A stretch of 64,000 nucleotides of DNA, from positions 20,646,001 to 20,710,000 of the forward strand of contig QCXZ01000137.1 of NCBI GenBank assembly GCA_025024175.1, written 5' to 3'. Under the pieces are notes generated by a model. That model searched no databases. It was not told the DNA's origin and was given only the letters and a program-made list of their open reading frames with translations. This document shows positions 1-9,765 of this stretch, one piece after another; positions within the stretch are counted from its first letter, which is position 1, and each line of letters begins with the position of its first letter. Source of the DNA: Rhyzopertha dominica (taxonomy: Eukaryota > Arthropoda > Insecta > Coleoptera > Bostrichidae). The position numbers were made by a program, and so were the translations under genes.

Positions 1-1746
1 TTCGTGTCTAACAGAGTTAGTCAAATCCAAGACCTCAGTAACACAGCATCATGGAATTACATCTCTTCCGCAGAAAATCCAGCTGACATATTAAGTAGAG
101 GCATGAATCCACCTAATTTAATAAATTCCTCTTTATGGTGGTATGGTCCTCCAATGCTGAGCCAATGTTCATCACTTTGGCCTAACTCCACTGAAGTGAA
201 ACTCCCTGAATCGTCAAAGATCTGCCCCACAGCTGCACTGGCAGCTTGCGAGGATGGTAATTTGTTCCCCTTTGAAAGATTCTCATCTTTACTTCGCACC
301 AAACGAGTCATGGCTTACTGTCTCCGTTTTATTAAAAACTGTCGTGTCCCGCAAAACGAACGTTGCTTTGGACAACTCTCTTCTGATGAGTTGCACTTTG
401 CTTTTATGCGCTTGTCACGCATCTCTCAACTGGCGTCCTTCCCAAGAGAAATGAAGGCACTTTTTGACGGAAATGCAATCGACAAGCGTAGTCGTCTTCA
501 GTCTTTAACACCCTTTCTCGATTCGACTTATAATATATTAAGAGTTCGTGGCAGACTGCTCCATTCTGACTTTGATTATGATAAGCGTCATCCGATCATT
601 TTATGTTCGAAGCATCCTTTCACCAAGCTACTTTTCAAACAATTACACGAGCAGTTGCTGCACGCAGGTCCACAATTACTGCTTAGCAGTATCAGAGACC
701 GTTTCTGGCCACTTGGTGGTCGCAACTTATCTAAGGCTATTGTTCGTTCATGTGTGAAATGTTTCCGAGTACGCCCAGTAGGCATCAGTAACCTGCTTGG
801 ACACTTACCTCCAGACCGAGTTCGACCAAGTTACCCCTTTTCCATCGTTGGAACAGATTATTGTGGACCCTTCTTAATAAAGGACCGCGAAGGTCGAGGT
901 TTCAGGTCAACAAAATGCTATATTTGTTTGTTCATATGTTTCAGTACACGTGCTGTACATCTAGAACCTGTCACTGATTTGACGAGTGAAGCTTTCATCC
1001 TATGTTTGAGAAGTTTTGCATCGCGCCGAGGTATGCCTAAAAAATTTTATTCTGATAATGGCAGAACTTACTGTGGTGCTAAATCTGAACTCAACGAACT
1101 TGCTCAGTTCTTGTTGAAAAATAAAGACAATTTAGAAAGTGAATTTGCGAATCAGAATTTTGATTGGAAATTTTTGCCACCTTATTCACCAAACATGGCC
1201 GGTATTTGGGAGGCAGGAATTAAATCTGCAAAATTCCACTTAAAAAGAGTCATGGGCAATGCCCTCTTAACGTTTAGACAGTTTTACAGTGTTTTGGTTC
1301 AGATAGAGGGGATCCTAAACTCCCGTCCGTTGTCTCCATTATCGTCTGATCCTAATGACTGCCTACCTCTGACACCGTCACATTTTTTGATTGGCCGCCC
1401 TATAACGTCTGTGCCAGATCCCGACGTCACTCATATAAAGGAGAACCGCCTATCCTTGTATCAGCGTCTCCAGCAAATTGTACAGAACTTCTGGGTTCGT
1501 TGGTCAAAGGAATATATTTCCGAATTGCAGCAACGTACCAAGTGGAAGCAGCAGCAGAAAAACGTCAAGGTTGGAACCGTTGTTTTAATCAAGGAAGACA
1601 ACTTGCCTCCCTCTTCTTGGAAGCTGGGGCTCATCATCGGACTGCACCCTGGTCACGACGGAATAGTGCGTGTTGTGTCTGTGCGTACGGAGCGTGGTGT
1701 TACACGTCGCGCATTGCCAAAGATATGCCCGTTGCCTATAGATTAG
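1..1746 (+). CDS. BEL/Pao retrotransposon Pol, C-terminal part with integrase (5' truncated by window edge)
   Basis: The frame is open from the window edge to a TAG at 1744-1746 (580 codons from position 4) with no internal stop. It is the end of a BEL/Pao polyprotein. The AENPADILSRG segment near residue 25 is the RNase H-to-integrase linker. Next comes an integrase zinc-binding region (HEQLLHAG then CVKCFRV, residues about 215-258). The catalytic core shows D285 in GTDYCGPF, D351 in YSDNGRTYCGA and E403 in AGIWEAG; the second D-to-E gap of 52 residues is longer than the 35 of gypsy and copia. A C-terminal tail with the WSLGLI-like and VRTERG motifs (the DUF5641 type) follows. Integrase joins element cDNA to host DNA in the nucleus. 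Gag, protease and RT lie outside the window. All catalytic residues and an unbroken frame suggest a recent insertion. Family call is firm; activity is not shown. Confidence 0.93.
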   Translation, partial: FVSNRVSQIQDLSNTASWNYISSAENPADILSRGMNPPNLINSSLWWYGPPMLSQCSSLWPNSTEVKLPESSKICPTAALAACEDGNLFPFERFSSLLRTKRVMAYCLRFIKNCRVPQNERCFGQLSSDELHFAFMRLSRISQLASFPREMKALFDGNAIDKRSRLQSLTPFLDSTYNILRVRGRLLHSDFDYDKRHPIILCSKHPFTKLLFKQLHEQLLHAGPQLLLSSIRDRFWPLGGRNLSKAIVRSCVKCFRVRPVGISNLLGHLPPDRVRPSYPFSIVGTDYCGPFLIKDREGRGFRSTKCYICLFICFSTRAVHLEPVTDLTSEAFILCLRSFASRRGMPKKFYSDNGRTYCGAKSELNELAQFLLKNKDNLESEFANQNFDWKFLPPYSPNMAGIWEAGIKSAKFHLKRVMGNALLTFRQFYSVLVQIEGILNSRPLSPLSSDPNDCLPLTPSHFLIGRPITSVPDPDVTHIKENRLSLYQRLQQIVQNFWVRWSKEYISELQQRTKWKQQQKNVKVGTVVLIKEDNLPPSSWKLGLIIGLHPGHDGIVRVVSVRTERGVTRRALPKICPLPID

Positions 1747-1831
1747 ACTGTGCTCTCTATGTGGTTATATGTATATATATTACTACCATTATTATGTTGT
1801 ATTTTGAAAGTTCAGTTCCCGCCCTTTCAAC

Positions 1832-1842
1832 GCGGGGGAGTA
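1832..1842 (+). promoter_or_regulatory. Candidate polypurine tract of the BEL/Pao element
   Basis: A G-rich run (GCGGGGGAG) sits directly before the TGTTCAGG that opens the LTR, where plus-strand cDNA priming occurs in LTR retrotransposons. The call rests on position and base content only. Confidence 0.55.
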
Positions 1843-2061
1843 TGTTCAGGATATTTAGTTACTTTATGTTGGTAACGCACAGCGCCGCCTAGCGGGAACT
1901 AATGTAATGTGTTCCGTTTCCGCTAAAAATACATTCGTTCGGTAGCCGCTGTCGAATCTAGTTGTACCGTACCGAAACTCGCAATAAAATACGGACAAGT
2001 ATACGTTTTGTCTTTTTGTTGCATCACCGTTCATTAATACTAGTTGGGATCATTCTCAACA
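1843..2061 (+). repeat. 3' LTR of the BEL/Pao element
   Basis: The segment starts TGTTCAGG, about 97 bases after the integrase stop, and ends CTCAACA, giving the TG...CA termini expected of an LTR. It is 219 bp. An AATAAA polyadenylation signal lies at 1983-1988, inside the LTR as expected for the R region. The partner 5' LTR and the left target duplication are outside the window, so the boundaries rest on termini and position. A second LTR copy was not seen elsewhere here. Confidence 0.8.
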
Positions 2062-5000
2062 AATATTATTAATTAAATTATAGGTAGGTATTTGTAAATG
2101 TGAATGGACATTACCTATACAGTCAGAATAAACAGATTTAGCATTAAAAGTGCAGTTATTAACTGACCTGACTTTAAATGAGTAGTTTTGTTTTTAGTTA
2201 ATAATATTTTGTAAATTTCTTTTAATTAAAGTTCACAAATTTCATGCCTTTGATGTTTCACCTTTCAAACTGATTAACATTATTAAGTTTGCTAGAATAG
2301 GTATGTGTCACAGACCAACTCTAAGTTTAATTCTTATTAGGGAATCTAAGGAATAATTATTATCGGCGTTACGCTGCTCTTATTTACCGTAAATCAGAAG
2401 CATTTTCTTTCGAGTCTGTCTTTCCGTACCGTTATACAGTGGCTGCCATATTGCAGCACCGCTACCGCTACCTAAGGATCCTAAAGTTTTACTATATTAA
2501 GCTTTTACGCTCACCGGTGATCTTGCAAAGTATTCCACAGAAGCGGGCCAGCGCTAACATATTCGCCGCCTGATGAATATGTAGTACGCGGCAGTTTTAC
2601 TACAAAACACGATTTATATGAGGTGTAAAAAATACGTGCAATAAATCTAGAATAAAGTAGGTAGGCTTGCGGAGGAATGGGGGCGAACGACTAGACGCAA
2701 AGTGATGACACAGTGAATGGGCGGGACCTGCAAGAAGGCGATATATGAGCCCACGGGGTCGCCCCAGGGCCGCAAAGCCTAACCGCGATATGAGACCGTG
2801 CCGGTGCAATATCTCACGCGCTCTGCCCGGAAGGCCGAAGGCAAACCCATTTTTCGAAATACGGCTTCCCGCGATTTTTTGATTAATAGTTCGCTTGCAT
2901 AACTTGCGAAGTAAGGGGTCCGGAATAACAGATATTAACTTACAAACACAGGAATTGAATTACTGGACCATTTATCACCACAAATAGAGAACAATTTTTC
3001 TCGTGTTCCGCTGACGTAAGCTGGCTGTTACCAAAATTATGAGGCCGTTTAATTTTTACGTTGCCCGGTGGCCAACGGCAAATGTGAGAGAGCTTCTTAA
3101 ACGATTTTACTGCCTTGAAGTAACTTTTCTACATATGGCAATAAACAAAATACAAAGTATAGAAATAGAAACAATAACTGAATCCAATCTGTGCCTTTTA
3201 CAACAATTGATAAGGTGCCTTAATTCCAAGCACCATTTCAGTAATTCATGAAATCTTCCTCATTAAAAATGTATTTTTTAACAAGCCTACAATCGCAATA
3301 GATATGACGTATGAACAAAAAGAATTCAAGGCTACACTTTTTATTCATTCGCTACATGAACTGTAAATGAGGGCGTACACAAATGTTTGTTGGAACAGTG
3401 GTACATTTATATGCAATTTTCAATAATTTTCTGCAGTAATTTTGACATGAATCAGAATCATTGCATACTATACCGTCACCCATAAATTTGCATACCTTTA
3501 CACCCAGTATATTGCTTTTAGTCCTCAAACGAATGAATTTATTTATATCCTTACAATACCTACTAAACTCGCATGATAATACAACACTGCTTAAAACATT
3601 TAAGGTAAATGTACAATGATTGGTGGCACTTTATCTTGTGGTATCTCATTTTTTGTTTGTTTCCGTTAACAATTTAACACCCTGCACGGTGCAAACAAAC
3701 TAATATAACACGAAACGTATTGAGGCACCCATCGAAATTACAGAAAAGGGATATAGAAAAACTAATAGTAAATTAAACAAAACGATTCGCTTAGGTGTTA
3801 ATTTCTCTTATGGAAGAGATGTCCAGCAATTGTTTCTTGTAGCATATTAATGCTCAAAATTCCACTTATTCCTGTCTATATGGTTGGAAATATGTTGAAA
3901 TATTGACTATCGAGACTTGGGGGACTCGACCTGGAAGAAATAAAATTACGTAGACTATGTAACGAGTAAAAAATATAAGAAATATTAATATAAGAAAATG
4001 TTCCAAAAATTTTCAGATGTCAATCAAATTTACAGGTGCAAATTAATGAAGCCTACATAATTTCGACGATAATAAAAAATGTAAACTCAAAATTGATACA
4101 AAAATATATACTTAGTAAGACAAGTGTTATAATTTAATTTATTCCGAAAATAAATATGTATAAATATCACTTAAATTTTGGATATCAGTTTTTTTGTTAA
4201 TTGTATTATTGATCTTGTGTATGTGGTATATTTCTAAACTTAATCTCTTATTAAATTAGATTCCATATCAAGAATTTCCCAGTTGATTTGGTATGAAGGG
4301 AATGCGTCTCTGTCTCTTTTTTCGTAATATCAATTTTTTTATAACTGACTAAATTGTTGTATCCAATTTTACTTTTGCCATTAAATCTATAAAAAAATGA
4401 AAATAGGAATACACTACAATAATAAACCTCGTTTTGTACTCTCTTAAAAACTACCAAATGTAATGCATTCACCGAGCAAACAAACATCCTAATAGTTCAT
4501 CCATTAAATTTATTGACTCTGTCACAGTAATAATTCATATTTACGTTGCTTTACACGTTTGGGACTGAAGGCATACTGAAACGGCTAATTAGGTTAGTAT
4601 ATAGGCAATCAAACAGTATGCTAACGAAACATATTTGTCTTATCAATAAACTTAATTTGCTTGTCGAACATCAAAGGGGCTAGTAAGAAGGCAAACGCTT
4701 TAATTAGTGATACAAAGGAGTAGAATAAGTAATCCATTATTCATCCATCAGCTAATCAGTTTCGTAAACGTACCGTATTATGTTGCAAGCGCAAAGTGAA
4801 GCCCGGTAAAAATACCGACTTCCTTCTAGACAGCTTAGCTTGGGTTTTTCTTCTTGAAATTGAGTACGCCCGCTCGTATTATTTTGTGGCTTATTCGAAG
4901 CACAAGGCTGCTCAAATTAATTAATATTAAAGTTACTCCTGTTTCGGCAGAACGTATTCTTGATCAATAATTAACAAAACAATGGAACGTTTATTCAAAC

Positions 5001-5515
5001 AGCGATCATTTAAAAAGATGCAATTTTCCATTTCATAAAGAAATGCATGTCGATCCAAACAAATTGAACGACGCAAATGACAGGCAGGTCACCGAAACAT
5101 GAAACAGCGCATTAATAACAGGAGCCTTTACTTGCACCGGCGGTAAATGCAGGTGTATTGTAAAATGCTGCATTCGAATTCGGTAACAAGTCAATAGTCT
5201 GCTATTGCACTAGAAAGACTAGACAGTACGTCTGCATGACATCAAACTAGTTGAAACCCTTCGTTATATTTCGTTATATTATAATTTCTCCATTTATTGA
5301 ACTTGTTTTCAGAGTGAATAATAATAATTTTTATTAAAAAATATACAAAGTATTTAACAGTGCCCGATACCAAGTATAACAATAACTCATGTTACATACA
5401 CAATACAGATGAAAACTCCACATCAGGATATATAATTATATAATTATACCTACACTTTTATCATTTGACGTAGTCGTCTTGAACTTTTGCATGGTTCGAG
5501 AAATGCTTTCNAATN
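2062..5515. other. Gene-free AT-rich interval
   Basis: No open frame above 85 codons and no recognisable domain, RNA gene or TIR pair was seen. A locally GC-richer patch lies at about 2490-2880 and another mixed patch at about 4740-5240. Both are without identifiable coding content. Confidence 0.6.
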
Positions 5516-5517
5516 TA

Positions 5518-5548
5518 CGAGGCATGTTTTTTAAGTAAGTACCGTTTT
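5518..5548 (+). repeat. Mariner left TIR
   Basis: 31 bp starting CGAGGCATG after a TA dinucleotide; exact reverse complement of 6392-6422. Confidence 0.93.
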
Positions 5549-5679
5549 NCGATTCCGCCGCCGCAGCGCTACGGTCGGCGTTCCGCGCATGCGCGCTGGT
5601 TACCTACATCTCTTGTCTACGCACTGACGCCATTACAGTTTGATTCTTCATTGTATACGTTGTTTACTGAGTGTTTAAG

Positions 5680-6324
5680 ATGCCTCCGACAATCGTGAGT
5701 CCCGCCGATTGTGAAGTACGGGCTGTTATACGATTTCTTAGTGCTAAAGGCGTAAAACCGATCGATATTCATCGTGAGATCTGTGAAGTTTACGGACAAA
5801 ACATTATGAGTGATGGAATGGTAAGGAAATGGGTGAGAGCATTTAAACATGGCCGCACAAATGTGCATGATGAAGAACGGAGTGGGCGTCCTTCGGTCGT
5901 TAATGAAGATTTGGTGCAGAAAGTGAACGAAAAGGTGAGAGAAAACAGACGCTTTACAATTTCATCATTGTGCGACTGCTTTCCTCAATATTCTCGTAGT
6001 GTTTTGTATCGCATTGTGACCGAGAACTTGAATTACCGGAAATTATGTTCACGTTGGGTTCCGAAAATGTTGACGGATTTGCACAAAACCAAACGTTTAG
6101 GCAGTGCATTGACTTTCCTTGAGCGGTACCACAATGAAGGTGAAGATTTTTTAGACCAAATTGTTACTGGTGACGAAACATGGGTGGCCTACGTCACAGC
6201 AGAAACATTNGTGATACAGTGGTTAACAAGTCAGGCGGCAGAATTTTATGAGGAGGGTATTCAAAAACTGGTGCCACGTTATGACAAGTGCTTCAATATT
6301 CACGGAAATTATGTAGAAAAGTAG
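5680..6324 (+). pseudogene. Mariner transposase, central catalytic region deleted
   Basis: The frame is open from 5671; the ATG at 5680 (MPPTIVSPADCEVRA) is the likelier start, matching the usual mariner N-terminus. An N-terminal paired HTH region (AVIRFLSAKGVKPIDIHREI, then MVRKWVRAFKHGR) is followed by the DEERSGRPS linker, the CSRWVPKML motif and the first catalytic Asp in VTGDETWVAY (residue 168 counted from 5671). Right after this the frame jumps to the C-terminal end (EFYEEGIQKLVPRYDKC then GNYVEK). The second and third Asp of the D,D34D triad are therefore absent. At about 217 residues it is well short of the usual 345. The protein could still bind TIRs but cannot catalyse. One codon contains an N. 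Confidence 0.92.
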
Positions 6325-6391
6325 ATTAAGGTACAGGCTTTCATGTAAGATAAAATTATTGCGATATCTTTGCACGTCTTTTTTTAATTCC

Positions 6392-6422
6392 AAAACGGTA
6401 CTTACTTAAAAAACATGCCTCG
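6392..6422 (-). repeat. Mariner right TIR
   Basis: 31 bp ending CATGCCTCG before TA; exact reverse complement of 5518-5548. Confidence 0.93.
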
Positions 6423-6778
6423 TATATAGTGTTTAATGGTTTTGTGCCATATTATGTATATATGTGTTTGGTCCTTATGCTGGCCAAGTGCAGAATTACA
6501 GGACCCTTTAAAAAAAGGTTTGCAGGAGTCTTTTGTTTGCCGCAAAACGACAGGTGTGTTGATATTTATACTGTTAACCGAAAATACTGTTGACTACTAG
6601 TACTTTACACGAGACAAACAACAAGAGAGAACAAAAAATCTAGTACGTCTGAAGATACCTTCTGGAACACTCTCACAGTAAAGCGGAAGTAAAAGAGTTT
6701 AAACGTCAGGTAATCAATTTGTTTGTCACAGGAGAGATATTGATCTATCTGATGACTTTCTTTCAGATTTAATTAAAG

Positions 6779-6969
6779 TTTGTTGTCCCAGGACCTACCT
6801 TTGATTGTATTATCTAAATGTGTGTACGATACGAATAAATTGCGAGACAGTCCTCTAAACCCGACTCTCTCTAGCTTAAGTAAAAATACTGCATTATTAC
6901 TACTGTTGAATGTCTTCCTGAGATCGTCAAACGCCCAAGATATGTGTTGGTCTTTACTTACAGCTTCCA
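6779..6969 (-). pseudogene. Non-LTR retrotransposon RT fragment (split by the foldback element)
   Basis: On the minus strand the segment reads a degraded reverse-transcriptase stretch: VVFLEAVSK, then a run ending LLKLERVGFRG followed by LSRNLFVSYTHLDNTI. This matches the LDLSKAFD...LLxKLExxGFRG...LFxSYLxxRxQ pattern of non-LTR RTs. The beginning of this stretch lies beyond the foldback insertion, at 9674 onward, and joins in frame if the insertion and one target duplicate are removed. No catalytic YADD is present. This is a relic older than the foldback element. The match rests on pattern recognition and is moderate. Confidence 0.5.
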
Positions 6970-6978
6970 GAAAAACAA
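6970..6978. repeat. Left target-site duplication of foldback element
   Basis: GAAAAACAA, identical to 9665-9673 on the far side of the element. Confidence 0.9.
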
Positions 6979-7770
6979 GGGTATGTCAAGTTGGCCCCGC
7001 CCGATCAAATTTTTACAATTGCTATATGGGGATGAATTGTGCTAGTTTTGTGCTGAATTGTGCTGCTATTAAAAAGTTTTGTGCAGCAACCCTTATACGT
7101 TTAATTAAACAATCATTTGGCGGGGCCAGCTTGACGGTCAGCCCCGCTTTTTTGGGAATATTCAAAATCTAATTACGGCAATGAATTGTGCTCGTTTTGT
7201 GCTGAAATGTGCCGGTGTCAGCGCGTTTTGTGCAGCAACCCTTATATTTAATTTTTTAAAAACATCGGCGGGCGGGGCCAACTTGACGGTCAGCCCCGCT
7301 TTTTTTGGGAATATTCAAAATCTAATTGCGGCAATGAATTGTGCTCGTTTTGTGCTGAAAAGTGCCGGTGACAGGGAGTTTTGTGCAGCAACCCTTATAT
7401 TTAATTTTTTAAAAACATCGGCGGGCGGGGCCAGCTTGACGGTCAGCCCCGCTTTTTTCGGGAAAATTGAAAATCTAATTGCGGCAATGAATTGTGCTCG
7501 TTTTGTGCTGAAATGTGCCGGTGTCAGGGAGTTTTGTGCAGCAACCCTTACATTTAATTTTTAAAAACATCGGCATAGGGGCCAACTTGACGGTCAGCCC
7601 CGCTTCTTTTTCGAATATATAAAATCTAATTACGACAATGAATTGTGTCTGTTTTGTACTAAATTGTGCCGACGTCAGCAACCCTTATATTTGTTTTTTT
7701 AAACATTGGCGGGCGGATTCGAGATGACGATCAGCCTTGTTTCGTTTTTCTGAAATATTGCAAATCGATG
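6979..7770 (+). repeat. Foldback left arm, five tandem units
   Basis: Equivalent ATGAATTGTG words mark the units at 7032, 7181, 7334, 7487 and 7638 (steps 149, 153, 153, 151). Each unit holds a GC-rich stem (GCGGGGC ... GCCCCGC around CTTGACGGTCA), a T run, and an AT-rich half with TTTTGTGCAGCAACCC. The outer unit differs in its middle; the innermost is decayed. Frames run open through units because 153 is 51 codons, giving a repetitive peptide from 7181 to 7564; I do not regard it as a gene. Confidence 0.9.
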
Positions 7771-8279
7771 TGGTTTAATTATTATTAACAGATTGCTATT
7801 TACAAAATTACAGCTTTACAGGATAAAGCTGATGGAGGTAGTGGGAGATAAAATAGATGCAGTTCTGTATTTCTACTTACCGTGTGTTTGTGTAATATAA
7901 GTTTAGGATGTGCGTTATTGCTTTGCTGGTAATATGCTGAGTCGAATTTAAAAAAATTGTAGGTGCTTTTACGGTTAACAAACAAAGGTTTGAGAATAAT
8001 GCATGGTTTTAGGCATAATATTTTATTGCAAATTTTTTTGTATTTATAAGTTTATAAACTGGACAATAAAATTTGTAAACTTAACAACGAGTAGAAAATA
8101 AACGTGGATATACTAATTGCAATAACATAAAAGATACTTACAGTAGAAACGTAAGCTTATTTACAGATAGACAAATTAGGTATAAAAATACATTTAAGAA
8201 TTAACAAAAAAACTATTACAGCCCTTAATATTTTAAATAGTATATAGAATTAGGTGCGGCTATACGAGTGTGGCTTCAT
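7771..8279. other. Foldback spacer, part without recognised gene
   Basis: AT-rich sequence between the left arm and the USP-like frame. A 61-codon minus frame (7800-7985) follows the USP-like stop downstream on the minus strand and has no recognisable domain. About 8000-8270 is very AT-rich and looks untranslated. Confidence 0.5.
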
Positions 8280-8644
8280 TCAGATCCATTTTTTGGTATG
8301 CAATTCGTCGTACTCTTCCCACTTCACATTTAAGCGACAACAGTAAGCTTTGAAATGGCCAACTGAAGAAAGTAATGATTCATTCGTATAGGAGCCAANG
8401 TAAGATATAATTCCTCTTAATACATAAATTTGGTTTTCAACGACTACCTGTCTTGGTATACTTTTTAACTGTAATTCAGGTATATTCAATGATGTGTCAA
8501 AAATTTCAATAAGGATGATTTTTGTGTGCAACCGATTCTCACGAATAGTAGGGCTTGAACAATTTACACATGGTGTTGATTTCTCGTGAGAGTTGATGTG
8601 CGCTATTATCTCTTGTTGCAGGTTATAAACATTTTTACATATTA
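8280..8644 (-). pseudogene. USP (peptidase C19)-like C-terminal fragment inside the foldback element
   Basis: The minus-strand frame ends at a TGA near 8280. It runs from within the right arm, but the part with protein character lies in the spacer. It reads CVNC, then KIILIEI, then IPELQLKSIPR, then QIYVLRGIISY, then VGHFKAYCCRLNVKWEEYDEL. The order Cys pair, hydrophobic strand, YxLRGII, GHFxAYC and WxxYDEL is that of the C-terminal half of ubiquitin-specific proteases, where the GHF/GHY His is catalytic. The N-terminal Cys box is not present, and one codon has an N. If real, the element carries part of a deubiquitinase-like domain. Plant Mutator-like elements are known to carry Ulp1-type proteases, a loose precedent. 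The upstream part may be lost or lie in another exon. The homology is by eye and needs a profile search. Confidence 0.42.
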
Positions 8645-9664
8645 AATACAAAACCTCCAGACACCGGCACATTTCAGCACAAAAAGAGTACAATTCATTG
8701 CCGTAATTAGATTTTGAATATTGCAAAAAAAAGCGGGGCTTACCGTCAAGCTGGCCCCGCCCGCCGATGTTTTTAAAAAATTAAATATAAGGGTTGCTGC
8801 ACAAAACTCCCTGTCACCGGCACTTTTCAGCACAAAACGAGCACAATTCATTGCTGCAATTAGATTTTGAATATTCCCAAAAAAAGCGGGGCTGACCGTC
8901 AAGTTGGCCCCGCCCGCCGGTGTTTTTAAAAAATTAAATATAGGGGTTGCTGCACAAAACTCCCTGACACCGGGACTTTGCAGCACAAAACGAGCACAAT
9001 TCATTGCCGCAATTAGATTTTGAATATTCCCAAAAAAAGCGGGGCTGACCGTCAAGTTGGCCCCGCCCGCCGATGTTTTTTAAAATTAAATATAGGGGTT
9101 GCTGCACAAAACTCCCTGACACTGGCACTTTTCAGCACAAAACGATCAAATTCATTGCCGTAATTAGATTTTGAATATTCCCAAAAAAAGCAGGGCTGAC
9201 CGTCAAGTTGGCCCCGCCCGCCGGTGTTTTTAAAAAATTAAATATAAGGGTTGCTGCACAAAACTCCCTGACACCGGCACATTTCAGCACAAAACGAGTA
9301 CAATTCATTGCCGTAATCAGATTTTGAATATTCCCAAAAAAAGCGGGGCTGACCGTCAAGCTGGCCCCGCCCGCCGGTGTTTTAAAAAAATTAAATATAA
9401 GGGTTGCTGCACAAAACTCCCTGACACCGGCACATTTCAGCACAAAACGAGCACAATTCATTGCCGTAATTAGATTTTGAATATTGCAAAAAAAAGCGGG
9501 GCTGACCGTCAAGCTGGCCCCGCCAAATGATTATTTAATTAAGCGTATAAGGGTTGCTGCACAAAACTTTTTAATAGCAGCACAATTCAGCACAAAACTA
9601 GCACAATTCATCCCCATATTGTAATTGTAAAAATTTGATCGGGCGGGGCCAACTTGACACACCC
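8645..9664 (-). repeat. Foldback right arm, seven tandem units
   Basis: CAATTCAT words mark units at 8696, 8849, 9002, 9153, 9306, 9459 and 9609 (steps 153, 153, 151, 153, 153, 150), reading inward on the minus strand. Units are inverted copies of those at 6979-7770; the outermost matches the left outermost, including its ATTTGGCGGGGC junction. Open minus-strand frames (8642-9055, 9132-9512) follow from the 153-bp period. Confidence 0.9.
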
Positions 9665-9673
9665 GAAAAACAA
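9665..9673. repeat. Right target-site duplication of foldback element
   Basis: GAAAAACAA, identical to 6970-6978. Confidence 0.9.
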
Positions 9674-9765
9674 CACCTGCTGTATTGGCGATTGTATACA
9701 TTTTTCCTTTATGAAATCATGAACTAAAGAAGTCAATAAGTTAAAAGGGGCATTTACTTGGAGCG
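9674..9765 (-). pseudogene. Non-LTR RT fragment, part upstream of foldback insertion
   Basis: Minus-strand sequence reading LLTSLVHDFIK and then, after a frame shift, KMYTIANTAG, which joins the VVFLEAVSK of the fragment at 6779-6969 once the foldback element is removed. Such a stretch precedes the FLDLSKAFD motif in non-LTR RTs. Weak alone; supported by the join. Confidence 0.4.

Larger units (their letters stand above)
5518..6422 (+). mobile_element. Mariner-family DNA transposon, internally deleted, complete ends
   Basis: The element is 905 bp with perfect 31-bp terminal inverted repeats (5518-5548 and 6392-6422, apart from an N just inside the left one) and a TA on each side (5516-5517, 6423-6424), the mariner target duplication. 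Full-length mariners are about 1.3 kb, so roughly 400 bp are missing, all from within the transposase gene. Perfect TIRs and intact TA duplication mean that it moved, or was last copied, recently. It could still be mobilised by a transposase supplied elsewhere. Confidence 0.94.
6979..9664. mobile_element. Foldback (FB-like) transposon, complete, with perfect 9-bp target duplication
   Basis: The element is 2686 bp, begins GGGTATGTCAAGTTGG and ends with its near-exact inverse (one mismatch), and is flanked by GAAAAACAA on both sides. Each arm is an array of tandem units of about 149-153 bp, oriented oppositely in the two arms: five units on the left and seven on the right. The outermost unit of each arm is a distinct variant shared by both ends. 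Long inverted repeats made of tandem subrepeats, unequal arms and a 9-bp duplication are the hallmarks of Drosophila foldback elements; a 9-bp duplication is also usual for Mutator-like elements. The spacer (about 7771-8644) carries a USP-like frame but no transposase I can recognise, so this copy is probably non-autonomous. It sits inside an older LINE fragment. Confidence 0.9.

Noticed and set aside
2919..2931. GTCCGGAATAA as a shared transposon terminus (also about 12114 and 60113)
   Set aside because: Similarity does not extend beyond about 11 bases; chance is sufficient.
6741..6770. CTGATGA at 6749 and at about 16168 and 2572 as ribozyme starts
   Set aside because: No stem II and no GAAA at the right distance.
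7130..7155. Rho-independent terminator-like stem plus T run
   Set aside because: It is repeated in every transposon unit and the genome is eukaryotic; kept only as a structural remark on the foldback unit.
6979..9664. CRISPR-like or minisatellite array
   Set aside because: Units are about 152 bp and nearly identical throughout, with no variable spacers, and the two arrays are inverted around a spacer and flanked by a target duplication, which fits a foldback transposon in a eukaryote.
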